A stretch of DNA of 64,000 nucleotides. It comes from Pedobacter nyackensis. Its GTDB lineage: Bacteria; Bacteroidota; Bacteroidia; Sphingobacteriales; Sphingobacteriaceae. Of the stretch, positions 15,396 through 23,697 are shown in pieces. A model generated the notes under the pieces. The model did no database searches. It was given only the letters and a program-made list of their open reading frames with translations, and had not been told where the DNA came from. Made by a program: the position numbers and the translations under genes. The first letter of the stretch is position 1, and each line of letters starts with the position of its first letter. The stretch spans positions 124,001 through 188,000 of the forward strand of contig NZ_FWYB01000003.1 in NCBI RefSeq assembly GCF_900176505.1, written 5' to 3'.

Positions 15396-16574
15396 ATGAT
15401 TTCTCACATATCAGCAGCGTATGTTTACCCAGTGGTTGCTGCGCCTATAAAAAACGGGGTGCTTGCAATTGATTCGACCGGAGTGATTCAAGCTATTTAT
15501 ACAGCGCAGGAAGCAAAGGAAAAGCAAATCAAGGATATTGAATACCATGATGGCATTCTGGTTCCCGGATTTGTAAATACCCATTGCCATATTGAATTGT
15601 CTAACCTGAGAGGTAAGATTCAGCGACATACAGGTTTGCCTGATTTTGTTAAATCGGTAATTAAGTTGCGGACTTCGGACGAATATGAATTGAACCTGGC
15701 CATTTTAAAGGCTGATATAGAGATGTATGAGAATGGAATTGTAGCTGTTGGCGATATTTCCAATCAGTTGATCTCAAGGTCGCTGAAAATAAGTACGCCG
15801 GTTTATTACCATACTTTTTTAGAAATAATGGGCTTTAATCCTGAAGTGGCTGATGATGCCATGAAAAGGGCGGAGCAGTTTAAACAGGATTTTGGTGCAT
15901 TGCCGGTTTCTATTGTACCTCATGCGCCATATTCAGTATCACCTGAATTGTTTCAGGCCCTGGGCGAATATGCCGGAGCCGAAAAAGGTCCGCTGACCAT
16001 ACATAACCAGGAAACTGCTGATGAGAATGCTTTTTTTGAAGAGAAAACAGGGGATTTTTTAAACCTCTTTAAATTTCTTGGACAGGATGTTGAGTTTTAT
16101 CAACCTTCAGGGAAAACCTCTTTGCAAACTTATTTGCCTTTGCTGCCAAAGGATGTGAGAACCTTACTGGTACACAATACGCATACTTCTGCTGCAGATG
16201 TAGCATTTGCTGAAGACATTCATCCCAATTTGTATTGGTGCTTATGTCCGAATGCAAATTTATACATAGAAGATATGCTGCCTGATGTAGATATGTTGAG
16301 GGCGGCAGACCTGAAAATTACGCTTGGAACGGATAGCCTGGCGAGTAATGATGCCTTAAGCATCCTTTCGGAGATGACTCTGTTGCAGGAGCGATTTGAT
16401 GTTCCTGTGGAGGAATTGGTAAAATGGGGTACTTTTAACGGCGCTGAATTTTTAGGTATCGCAGATCGCTTTGGTAGTTTTGAACCAGGTAAGCATCCGG
16501 GCATAAACTTGCTTGGCTTTAAAGAAGAAAATGGTAAAGTAGTTTTGAATAATAAGATAAAACGTTTGTTTTAA
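15396..16574 (+). CDS. Metal-dependent amidohydrolase (chlorohydrolase/cytosine deaminase-like)
   Basis: A 392-residue TIM-barrel hydrolase of the amidohydrolase superfamily. The metal site is visible: HCH at residues 63-65 (GFVNTHCHIELSNL), a third His in VPHAPYSVS, a fourth in IHNQET and the metal Asp in GTDSLASN. Motifs resemble the SsnA/TrzN/S-adenosylhomocysteine deaminase branch, which deaminates or dechlorinates heterocycles, but the substrate is unknown. I use the ATG at 15396 in preference to a TTG at 15390. It is divergent from the WYL regulator and followed after 18 bp by a nitronate monooxygenase-like gene. Confidence 0.8.
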   Translation: MISHISAAYVYPVVAAPIKNGVLAIDSTGVIQAIYTAQEAKEKQIKDIEYHDGILVPGFVNTHCHIELSNLRGKIQRHTGLPDFVKSVIKLRTSDEYELNLAILKADIEMYENGIVAVGDISNQLISRSLKISTPVYYHTFLEIMGFNPEVADDAMKRAEQFKQDFGALPVSIVPHAPYSVSPELFQALGEYAGAEKGPLTIHNQETADENAFFEEKTGDFLNLFKFLGQDVEFYQPSGKTSLQTYLPLLPKDVRTLLVHNTHTSAADVAFAEDIHPNLYWCLCPNANLYIEDMLPDVDMLRAADLKITLGTDSLASNDALSILSEMTLLQERFDVPVEELVKWGTFNGAEFLGIADRFGSFEPGKHPGINLLGFKEENGKVVLNNKIKRLF

Positions 16575-16592
16575 CGTACTTACTTATATAAT

Positions 16593-17540
16593 ATGGCGAA
16601 TAAGATTACTGAACTATTTGGAATAGAATATCCGGTTGTACAGGCTGGAATGGTATGGTGCAGTGGCTGGCGATTGGCTTCGGCAGTTTCTAATGCAGGT
16701 GGTTTGGGGATTATTGGTGCCGGCTCCATGTATCCTGAGGTTTTACGCGGCCATATCAGAAAATGTAAGTTGGCCACAACAAAACCATTCGCGGTAAATG
16801 TACCTTTGCTTTATCCCAACATAAAGGAGATTATAGAGATTATCGTTGAGGAGGAGGTTCGCATCGTGTTTAGTTCGGCGGGGAATCCGGCTACCTGGAC
16901 AAGCTTTTTAAAAGAAAAGGGCATCATTGTAGTGCATGTAATTGCCAATACAAAATTTGCTTTAAAAGCAGAATCCTGTGGGGTTGATGCGATTGTGGCT
17001 GAAGGCTTTGAAGCCGGAGGGCATAATGGAAGGGAGGAGACGACCACAATGTGCCTGATTCCGATGATACGGGATGCGGTTAAAATACCTGTTATTGCAG
17101 CCGGAGGGATTGGAAGCGGAAGAGCAATGCTGGCGGCGATGGCGCTGGGCGCTGATGGGGTTCAGGTAGGTTCGGCATTTGCGGTTTCGGAAGAGTCGTC
17201 GGCTCATCCTCATTTTAAAGAAAAGATTGTAGATGCTGGTGAAGGCGATACAAAGCTGAGCCTGAAGAAACTGGTTCCGGTGCGTTTACTTAAAAATGAG
17301 TTTGCTGATGCAGTAGCAGAAGCTGAGGCTAAGGGTGCTGATGCGGAAACACTGGAGCGTATTTTAGGTAGAGCCCGTTCTAAATTAGGTATGTTTGAGG
17401 GGGATATGGAACAGGGAGAGCTGGAGATCGGTCAGGTATCAGCGATGTTAAATGAGATAAAGCCTGCTGCGGAAATATTGAACGGGATTTGGGAAGCGTT
17501 TTTGCAGGAAAAAGAGAGGCTTTGCAATTTGAAACTCTAA
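16593..17540 (+). CDS. NAD(P)H-dependent flavin oxidoreductase/nitronate monooxygenase family
   Basis: FMN-dependent TIM-barrel enzyme of the 2-nitropropane dioxygenase family, 315 residues. Signatures are IEYPVVQAGM at the N terminus, SNAGGLGIIGAG, VAEGFEAGGHNG and VIAAGGIGSGRAMLAAMALGADGVQVGSAF, which bind the FMN phosphate. Family members oxidise alkyl nitronates or act as enoyl reductases (FabK-like). The conserved GGH motif favours nitronate monooxygenase, but the substrate cannot be fixed from sequence. It lies 18 bp after the amidohydrolase and 49 bp before acyP, so it may belong to either unit. Confidence 0.82.
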   Translation: MANKITELFGIEYPVVQAGMVWCSGWRLASAVSNAGGLGIIGAGSMYPEVLRGHIRKCKLATTKPFAVNVPLLYPNIKEIIEIIVEEEVRIVFSSAGNPATWTSFLKEKGIIVVHVIANTKFALKAESCGVDAIVAEGFEAGGHNGREETTTMCLIPMIRDAVKIPVIAAGGIGSGRAMLAAMALGADGVQVGSAFAVSEESSAHPHFKEKIVDAGEGDTKLSLKKLVPVRLLKNEFADAVAEAEAKGADAETLERILGRARSKLGMFEGDMEQGELEIGQVSAMLNEIKPAAEILNGIWEAFLQEKERLCNLKL

Positions 17541-17562
17541 GGAGTGATGCCGTTTGGAAAGG

Positions 17563-17570
17563 TATTTTTG
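17563..17570 (+). promoter_or_regulatory. -7 box upstream of acyP
   Basis: TATTTTTG matches TAnnTTTG exactly and lies 19 nt before the acyP ATG at 17590. No well-spaced -33 TTTG is visible. It may drive the acyP-flippase-dut-TPR operon. Confidence 0.4.
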
Positions 17571-17589
17571 CACAATTAGAAAATGAACA

Positions 17590-17868
17590 ATGGAGATAAA
17601 ACATATACAAATTAAGATTACTGGGAAAGTGCAAGGCGTATCTTTCAGGGCTGTTACTAAGGTAGTTGCCGACCAGATGGGGATTAGAGGGATGATTAAA
17701 AATGAAGTGGACGGCAGCGTTTACATAGAGGCCGAAGGGGATGATACCTTACTGGAAGTCTTTACGGATTGGTGCAATGAGGGGACAGACCGCGCTAAGA
17801 TTGAAAATGTAGAGATTACCCCGGGATCTGTCAAAAACTATCAGAACTTTGAAATCATTAAGAAATAG
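17590..17868 (+). CDS. acyP: Acylphosphatase
   Basis: A 92-residue alpha/beta-sandwich enzyme hydrolysing acyl phosphates. The active-site loop GKVQGVSFRAVT holds the phosphate-binding Arg, and IKNEVDGSVYIEAEGD holds the catalytic Asn. Length is normal for the family. The TAG stop is followed with no gap by the ATG of a flippase, so translation of the two is probably coupled. A perfect -7 box precedes it. Confidence 0.93.
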   Translation: MEIKHIQIKITGKVQGVSFRAVTKVVADQMGIRGMIKNEVDGSVYIEAEGDDTLLEVFTDWCNEGTDRAKIENVEITPGSVKNYQNFEIIKK

Positions 17869-19341
17869 ATGTCATCAATAAAGAGATTTCTTGGACAGAC
17901 AGCTATATATGGTGTTACTACAGTAGTTTCCAGGCTATTCAATTTCATACTTACGCCACTTTTTACCGATGTATTTCAGCCGGGTGTATATGGGATCTTT
18001 ACAAAGATGTATGCTTCGGCATCTATGATCAATGCCATTCTTGCTTTTGGTATGGAAAGCACATTTTTCAGGTACCTGAATAAGCATGAAGATAAAAAAC
18101 AAGAGGTTTACAACAATACATTTTTCTGTGTAGCCCTTATCGCAACACTCTTTTTAATATCGGGTATCATTTTTTCTTCGCCCATTGCTGCCTATTTTGC
18201 CAGCGGACCTGAGGAAATGGCCGATTATAAAAAGTACGTACACTATTTTGTGTGGTTACTTTTTATAGATGCGATCTGCGTAATTCCATTTGCCAAGGTT
18301 AGGGCTGATGGGCGTCCGATGCGGTATAGTCTGATCAAATTCCTGAATATTGGCAGCTTTATTGGCTTCAACTTACTCTTTTTATTTGGCGTTCCTGCCA
18401 TCATTAAATTTGGCGGCCCAATAGGGGAATGGCTTGGTTTATGGTACAGGACCGAATGGGTTGGATATGTTTTTATTTCAAATCTGATAGCAAGCGTGCT
18501 GACTTTGATTTTGCTTTTGCCTGAATTGATGAAGCTGCAGTTTAAGTTTGATAAGGAACTTTTTGGTAAAATGGTTTCCTATTCATGGCCTGTTTTGGTG
18601 GCTAACCTTTCTTTTGTGGTGAATGAAAATCTGGATAAAATGATCATTACCCAGCTGGGGGTTTCTGAATATAATCTGGGGATTTATGGCGCCGTTTGTA
18701 AAATTGCAGTGTTTTTAAGTTTGTTTATCACGGCATTCAGATTAGGAGCAGAACCTTTCTTTTTTAGTCACGCTAAAAGTGCAAATGCCAAACAAACCTA
18801 TGCGATGATTTTGAATTATTTCGTCATTACCCTGGCCGTTATTTTTGTTGGCTTGATCGCAAATATTGATATCCTGAAGTATTTCATTGACCGGGAATAT
18901 TGGGTGGGCCTGAACGCTGTGCCTTTTTTATTGCTTGGTTATGTGTTCCTGGGGATTTATGTCAACCTGTCTATCTGGTATAAATTGTCTGATCAAACAA
19001 AGTTTGGCTTGTATATTTCTGTTGTGGGTGCAATAACCACTATAGTTTTGAATATTGTATTGGTGCCCAAATATGGTTATATGGGCTCGGCTTGGGTATC
19101 TATGCTGGCTTATTTTGTGATGATGCTGATTTCGTATATTTTGGGACAAAAACATTATCCTATTCCTTATGATTTGAAAAGGATGCTTGCTTATCTGCTG
19201 GTTTCGGCGGTATTGGTGGTGCTTTCTTTTTGGGTATTTAACAGGAATATCTATATTGGTAATGCCTTGCTATTGATCTTTTTAGCGGGTGTGGTTTATT
19301 TTGAAAAAGATCAGTTGAAACTTATATTAAAAAAACGATGA
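17869..19341 (+). CDS. Polysaccharide flippase (Wzx/MOP superfamily)
   Basis: A 490-residue integral membrane protein with 12-14 predicted hydrophobic helices, of the oligosaccharide-lipid flippase (MATE/MVF/PST) superfamily. The N terminus ([30 protein letters not shown]) is typical of Wzx-like proteins, and the C-terminal domain has the polysaccharide-synthesis family pattern ([25 protein letters not shown]). It would move lipid-linked sugars across the inner membrane. It directly follows acyP and overlaps dut by 4 bp (ATGA). No glycosyltransferase is adjacent, so the glycan is unknown. Confidence 0.85.
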   Translation: MSSIKRFLGQTAIYGVTTVVSRLFNFILTPLFTDVFQPGVYGIFTKMYASASMINAILAFGMESTFFRYLNKHEDKKQEVYNNTFFCVALIATLFLISGIIFSSPIAAYFASGPEEMADYKKYVHYFVWLLFIDAICVIPFAKVRADGRPMRYSLIKFLNIGSFIGFNLLFLFGVPAIIKFGGPIGEWLGLWYRTEWVGYVFISNLIASVLTLILLLPELMKLQFKFDKELFGKMVSYSWPVLVANLSFVVNENLDKMIITQLGVSEYNLGIYGAVCKIAVFLSLFITAFRLGAEPFFFSHAKSANAKQTYAMILNYFVITLAVIFVGLIANIDILKYFIDREYWVGLNAVPFLLLGYVFLGIYVNLSIWYKLSDQTKFGLYISVVGAITTIVLNIVLVPKYGYMGSAWVSMLAYFVMMLISYILGQKHYPIPYDLKRMLAYLLVSAVLVVLSFWVFNRNIYIGNALLLIFLAGVVYFEKDQLKLILKKR

Positions 19342-19769
19342 ACATAAATATCATTAACAATTCCGGACATCCATTACCACAATATGAAACTGCTCATGCA
19401 GCAGGTATGGATATGCGTGCTTTTATAGAAACTGAAATTACGATTAAACCTTTACAGCGTGTATTGGTTCCAACAGGTTTATATATTGAACTTCCGGTAG
19501 GATATGAGGCGCAGATTCGTCCGCGTAGTGGTTTGGCTTATAAGCACGGCATTAGCATAGTGAATTCGCCGGGTACCATTGATGCAGATTACCGTGGAGA
19601 AATTAAAGTGCTTTTGGTAAACTTGTCGGACACCGATTTTGTAGTAAACAATGGCGACAGGATTGCACAGATGGTGATTGCAAAGCATGAAACCATCGCC
19701 TGGAATACAGTTGAAGAATTAAGCGACACCGCCCGTGGTGCGGGTGGTTACGGACATACAGGTAAATAA
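19338..19769 (+). CDS. dut: dUTP diphosphatase
   Basis: Trimeric dUTPase converting dUTP to dUMP, keeping uracil out of DNA and feeding thymidylate synthesis. All five family motifs are present in 143 residues: [35 protein letters not shown] and GAGGYGHTG (the last with Tyr where most have Phe). The ATG overlaps the stop of the flippase by 4 bp, and the TPR gene ATG follows directly after its stop. Confidence 0.96.
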   Translation: MNINIINNSGHPLPQYETAHAAGMDMRAFIETEITIKPLQRVLVPTGLYIELPVGYEAQIRPRSGLAYKHGISIVNSPGTIDADYRGEIKVLLVNLSDTDFVVNNGDRIAQMVIAKHETIAWNTVEELSDTARGAGGYGHTGK

Positions 19770-20828
19770 ATGATGAAGTATAAAGTACTTTTACTGGTGT
19801 TGCTGGGCTATGGCCCGATACTGTTTGCCCAGAAGCCTGCGGTTTCTAAGGTAGATACGGCCATGATAAAAGTACTTTTCTTTGCTGGTTTACGTGATAA
19901 ACTAAATGAGGATTACAGCAAGGCGAACGAGAGTTTCAATAAGATTCTGAGCCTTGATCCGAACAACGCTGCAGTGCACTATGAAGTTGCGGTGGTAAAC
20001 TACAGACAAAATAACCTTTATGAAGCCGAAGTGGCGATTAAAAAGGCTACTGCGATTGAGGCAAATAATACCTGGTATTGGATGTTGATGGCGGAGTTGT
20101 ACAAGCGTAAAGGTGATATGTTGGCTATGACTGGTGTTTTAAATCAGTTGATCAGGCTTTCTCCCGAGAAGCCGGAATATTATTTTGATCGGTCTAATGC
20201 TTATTTGCTGGCAGGAAAAACTGCTGAAGCGATGAAGAGTTATGATGAGGTGGAGAAAAAATTTGGATCTTCAGATGAATTGACCAGACTTAGACGACGG
20301 GTAACTTTGGGTGGCCGGGAAGCGCTATCTTCGGAGGGTATTGGTGATGCTAAACAGGTTAAAGAACCTACTGCTGAGGAGCAAAAAATACTGCTTGCCG
20401 AAAGTTTGTATAAAAAAGGCGATCTGAATGGAGCATTGACCCAATTTAAAGCAGTATTGGAAAGCAACGAGCAGTCTTACAGGGCCTGGGAGCAGGCTTT
20501 AAACATACAATTACTATTAAAACAGTATAAGGATGCCATAAAAATGGCAGATGCAGCGTTATCTATATATCCTAATCAGGCCATTTTGTACTATTTTATG
20601 GCTTTAGCCCTGCAACAGGATCACCAAAATGATCTGGCTTTGACAAATGCCAAATCTGCTTTGGAACTGGATGCGGAGAATGGAGTTTACCTGGAGCTTT
20701 ATGGAGATATTTTATTTTTAAAAGGGGATAGGGAGCTGGCTCTGGTACAATGGAAAAAAGCCAAAGCAGCAGGGAATGGTTCGGAAAAACTTAATAAGAA
20801 GATTAATGAGCGGAAATATTTGGAATAA
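19770..20828 (+). CDS. Periplasmic tetratricopeptide-repeat protein
   Basis: A 352-residue protein with a signal peptide (MMKYKVLLLVLLGYGPILFA) and about eight TPR units along its length, for example NESFNKILSLDPNNAAVHYE, VAIKKATAIEANNTWYW and DAIKMADAALSIYPNQ. TPR solenoids scaffold protein complexes, so it probably assembles partners in the periplasm or at the outer membrane. It is located between dut (no gap) and the DUF4292 lipoprotein gene (overlapping), with envC next, which suggests an envelope role. No enzymatic motif is visible. Confidence 0.82.
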   Translation: MMKYKVLLLVLLGYGPILFAQKPAVSKVDTAMIKVLFFAGLRDKLNEDYSKANESFNKILSLDPNNAAVHYEVAVVNYRQNNLYEAEVAIKKATAIEANNTWYWMLMAELYKRKGDMLAMTGVLNQLIRLSPEKPEYYFDRSNAYLLAGKTAEAMKSYDEVEKKFGSSDELTRLRRRVTLGGREALSSEGIGDAKQVKEPTAEEQKILLAESLYKKGDLNGALTQFKAVLESNEQSYRAWEQALNIQLLLKQYKDAIKMADAALSIYPNQAILYYFMALALQQDHQNDLALTNAKSALELDAENGVYLELYGDILFLKGDRELALVQWKKAKAAGNGSEKLNKKINERKYLE

Positions 20829-21597
20829 TTTATTGTGTGTGGCTTTACTTTCGGTAAGTATGACAGCCTGTAAAACCAGGAAAGTAGCGGTGCTGAACCC
20901 AAAGACTGTTGTGACTGAACTGAGCAATAAGAATGCGGAGAATATTCTACTTTTAAAATCTAAAGATTTGTCTTTTAATACCCTGTCGGTTAAAGCCAAA
21001 GCTAAGCTGGATTTTGGGGGGAGTAAGAACAATGCTACAATGAATATCAGGATGGAAAAGGGGCGCCGGATCTGGGTGAGTGTAACTGCTCTTGCTGGGA
21101 TTGAAGTTGCAAGAGCCTTGATTACTCCGGATAGCATTAAGGTGCGGAACAATTTTCAGAGCGTTTACTTAAAACAACCTTTTAGTTATATCCATAAATT
21201 TGCCAGTAAACAGGTGAGCTTTGAATGGCTGGAATCTATTTTATCCGGCAATACGATCCCTGATTTTTTGAATGAACAAGCTACAATAGAGCAGACAAAC
21301 GGACTGTGGATGCTGCAGGGTGAGAAGGAAGCCCTTGCATATAAGGTGCTCTTTGATGGGGTGATGAAGGTGAGTGAAAACAATATCAATGATACCCGGT
21401 CTGGACAGGCTTTAAAGGTTCAGTATAGCGGGGCTTATCAGGACCTGGGAGGCTCGTTATTTCCCAATGGCGTAACGATAAACTCGATGACGGGTGCTAA
21501 AATCGTAAACATTGAATTAGAGTATTCTGGGGTTCAGCGCAATGTTCCGCTTGATTTTCCGTTCAGTGTTCCTGGGAAGTATGAAGTAATAAACTGA
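20806..21597 (+). CDS. DUF4292 lipoprotein
   Basis: A 263-residue predicted lipoprotein from the ATG at 20806, overlapping the end of the TPR gene by 23 bp; an ATG at 20776 would give a longer overlap and a less natural signal peptide. The signal ends in the lipobox MTAC with lipidated Cys22. The rest matches the Bacteroidota DUF4292 family, which I associate with a LolA/LolB-like beta fold (LSVKAKAKLDFGG, GRRIWVSVTALAGIEVARALITPDSI). The function is not established; a role in lipoprotein or lipid handling at the outer membrane is an inference. It lies between the TPR gene and envC. Confidence 0.78.
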   Translation: MSGNIWNNLLCVALLSVSMTACKTRKVAVLNPKTVVTELSNKNAENILLLKSKDLSFNTLSVKAKAKLDFGGSKNNATMNIRMEKGRRIWVSVTALAGIEVARALITPDSIKVRNNFQSVYLKQPFSYIHKFASKQVSFEWLESILSGNTIPDFLNEQATIEQTNGLWMLQGEKEALAYKVLFDGVMKVSENNINDTRSGQALKVQYSGAYQDLGGSLFPNGVTINSMTGAKIVNIELEYSGVQRNVPLDFPFSVPGKYEVIN

Positions 21598-21606
21598 TTT
21601 TTTTTA

Positions 21607-21614
21607 TACTTTTG
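21607..21614 (+). promoter_or_regulatory. -7 box of envC, implying a leaderless mRNA
   Basis: TACTTTTG matches TAnnTTTG exactly and ends 5 nt before the envC ATG at 21620, so transcription would start at the start codon. It lies in the 22-bp gap after the DUF4292 gene. Confidence 0.5.
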
Positions 21615-21619
21615 ACCCA

Positions 21620-22939
21620 ATGAAGCTACGCAAATTTCTTTTCCTCCTGCTATTTATATTATCCGCATCAGTTGCATCTGCCCAGAGCAGCTCGGAACTT
21701 AAAAGAAAAAAAGAGGCCATACAAAGAGAGATTGAGCTGTTGCAGCGAAATTTAAAAAAGACGGCAAATAACAAAAAATTAACCCTGGGCCAGATCAATG
21801 CATTAAACACTAAGATTAGTTTAATGCAGAATAAGATCACGGTGATCAACTCTGAGATCAAGAACCTGGATAACCAGATCCACGAAAATACCAATACTGT
21901 AATTAATTTGAAAGGGCAGCTGGGGAAGCTGAAAAAGGATTATGGAGCGATGATCCGGTTTGCTCAACGTAATAAAAACGCTTACGACAAAATGATGTTT
22001 GTTTTTGCGGCAAAAGACTTTAATCAGGCCTATAAACGGATTAAATATTTGCAGCAATTTGGACAGTACCGTAAAAAACAGGCGGGATATATACAGGGAA
22101 CACAGAAAGACCTGAACTACAAAATTGTTATTCTGGATAAAAACCTGAAAGAAAAGAGTAGTCTTTTGCATGAGCAGGAGAACGAAAAGGATATACTGGG
22201 TAAGAATAAAACAGCGCAATCAGCGGTGTTGAACAAGTACAGTAAGCAAGAAAAGCAATACCAACGGGATATCGCCAGTCGTAAAAAACAACAGGCACAG
22301 CTTGACCGTAGCATCCGTGCTGCGATTGTGCGTGAGATTGAGCTGGAACGGAGGCGTGCTGAGGAAGCGGCAAGGGTAGCTGCGGCAAAAGCCGCTGCGA
22401 AGGCTAAGGCTGCGGCCGAAGCTGCTGCTGCAAAAGCTAAAGCCGAAAACAGACCGGCACCAGTTATACCTGCAGCGGTAGCTGCTGTTAAACCAAAAGC
22501 TAGTGGTACTTATCTGGCCGCAACTCCGGAGGCTGCAAAATTGTCGGCCGCATTTGAAAGTAACCGTGGCTCATTACCATGGCCGGTAACATCCGGATCA
22601 ATCACGGAAAGTTTTGGAAAGCACAAGGTAGGCCAGGCGAATTACGACAATGCCGGGGTAACGATACAAACCGCTGAAGGAGCTGCAGTGAGAGCTGTGT
22701 TTAATGGTAAAGTAAGTAAAGTGGGGAATGCCCTGGGCTTATATTACGTGTTAATTAAACACGGGCAGTTCTTTACTGTGTACCAGAATTTAAGGTCGGT
22801 GAGCGTAAGTGCCGGGCAGGATGTAAGTACAAAACAGAATATTGGGTCGGTAGGTTCGTCGGGCGATGTACCGGAACTTCAGTTCCAGATTTATAGAGGT
22901 GCAGTAGCACAAAACCCGGCATCGTGGATAGCTAAATAA
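21620..22939 (+). CDS. envC: EnvC-like murein hydrolase activator (degenerate M23/LytM)
   Basis: A 439-residue periplasmic protein: signal peptide (residues 1-22, ending SVASAQ), a long coiled coil (about 25-265), an Ala/Lys/Glu linker and a C-terminal LytM/M23 domain (about 315-439). The zinc ligands of active M23 peptidases are lost: the usual GxD strand reads NAGVTI, the YAHL motif reads YQNL, and HLHFEI reads LQFQIY. Like E. coli EnvC it should therefore activate amidases that split daughter-cell murein and not cut murein itself. It ends the dut-TPR-DUF4292 run and precedes tatA; the Tat pathway exports division amidases in E. coli, a suggestive link. Confidence 0.88.
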   Translation: MKLRKFLFLLLFILSASVASAQSSSELKRKKEAIQREIELLQRNLKKTANNKKLTLGQINALNTKISLMQNKITVINSEIKNLDNQIHENTNTVINLKGQLGKLKKDYGAMIRFAQRNKNAYDKMMFVFAAKDFNQAYKRIKYLQQFGQYRKKQAGYIQGTQKDLNYKIVILDKNLKEKSSLLHEQENEKDILGKNKTAQSAVLNKYSKQEKQYQRDIASRKKQQAQLDRSIRAAIVREIELERRRAEEAARVAAAKAAAKAKAAAEAAAAKAKAENRPAPVIPAAVAAVKPKASGTYLAATPEAAKLSAAFESNRGSLPWPVTSGSITESFGKHKVGQANYDNAGVTIQTAEGAAVRAVFNGKVSKVGNALGLYYVLIKHGQFFTVYQNLRSVSVSAGQDVSTKQNIGSVGSSGDVPELQFQIYRGAVAQNPASWIAK

Positions 22940-22958
22940 ACTATTGCAATTAAATGTT

Positions 22959-22966
22959 TATATTTG
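22959..22966 (+). promoter_or_regulatory. -7 box upstream of the tatA pair
   Basis: TATATTTG matches TAnnTTTG exactly, 28 nt before the first tatA ATG at 22995. No well-spaced -33 TTTG was found. It also makes the upstream TTG at 22944 an unlikely start. Confidence 0.45.
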
Positions 22967-22994
22967 TGTTACAGAGTTAAAAACAAAGAGTAAG

Positions 22995-23450
22995 ATGTAT
23001 ACAGGGACATTAGTTGAATTCTTAAATATGGGCGGAGGCGAGATTATGCTTATTCTTGCCGTGGTACTTTTGTTATTTGGAGGTAAAAAATTACCCGAAT
23101 TGGCCAGAGGACTTGGAAAAGGTTTAAGAGATTTTAAGGATGCCTCTGAGGGAGTGAAGCGTGAGATCCACAGGAACATCAACTCTGTAGGTGTTACAGA
23201 TGAAATCAATGATTTCAAATCGATGGTGAGTGATGCTGATAACAGCAGACACCATCCATATGAATACAGTTCAGGCGGCGGACAAAACTATAACGACGAG
23301 GGTTCAACACCTCATCATAGCAGCGATAACGGTAGTCAGGTTGAAAGCGTTGATCAGACTGAGAAAGTGGCAAGCGTTGAGAGCATTCATACTGCACAGA
23401 ATAACCATAGCGATAACACAACAATAGAAACAGATAAAACTAAAATTTAA
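22995..23450 (+). CDS. tatA: Sec-independent protein translocase TatA, long-tailed copy
   Basis: TatA/E-type component of the twin-arginine translocase, 151 residues from the ATG at 22995. The family features are a short N-terminal membrane helix ([18 protein letters not shown]), the hinge [14 protein letters not shown] and an amphipathic helix with FKDASEG. A tail of about 85 residues rich in Ser, His, Asn, Asp and Glu follows, longer than in most TatA proteins and apparently disordered. A second, short tatA starts 11 bp downstream; tatC is about 23 kb away. TatB identity cannot be excluded, but the FGGKKLPEL signature is TatA-like. Confidence 0.9.
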   Translation: MYTGTLVEFLNMGGGEIMLILAVVLLLFGGKKLPELARGLGKGLRDFKDASEGVKREIHRNINSVGVTDEINDFKSMVSDADNSRHHPYEYSSGGGQNYNDEGSTPHHSSDNGSQVESVDQTEKVASVESIHTAQNNHSDNTTIETDKTKI

Positions 23451-23461
23451 CTAAAAATATC

Positions 23462-23662
23462 ATGTTCGACACAACAATATTGGCATTTGGATTAGGCGGC
23501 GGAGAAATTGCTGTCATAGTAGTAATTGTATTATTACTTTTTGGCGGTAAAAAAATTCCTGAGCTAATGAGAGGGCTTGGAAAAGGAATTAAAGAATTCA
23601 AAGATGGTAAAGACGGTGCTGATGATACTACTGAGCAGAACCGTACAAATAAGCCATTGTAG
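23462..23662 (+). CDS. tatA: Sec-independent protein translocase TatA, short copy
   Basis: A second TatA, 66 residues. It has the same plan as its neighbour: membrane helix ([18 protein letters not shown]), [14 protein letters not shown], then a short amphipathic helix (KEFKDGKDG) and a brief polar end. The near-identical core suggests tandem duplication followed by divergence of the tail. It is 11 bp after the first copy and probably co-transcribed. It would supply the pore-forming subunit of the Tat machinery with TatC. Confidence 0.92.
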   Translation: MFDTTILAFGLGGGEIAVIVVIVLLLFGGKKIPELMRGLGKGIKEFKDGKDGADDTTEQNRTNKPL

Positions 23663-23697
23663 GTTTACGAACCCAATTTTTTTAATTTAATGTATTC

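Noticed and set aside
20776..20805. Upstream ATG for the DUF4292 lipoprotein
   Set aside because: It would put ten charged residues before a good lipoprotein signal and lengthen the overlap with the TPR gene; the ATG at 20806 gives a standard signal.
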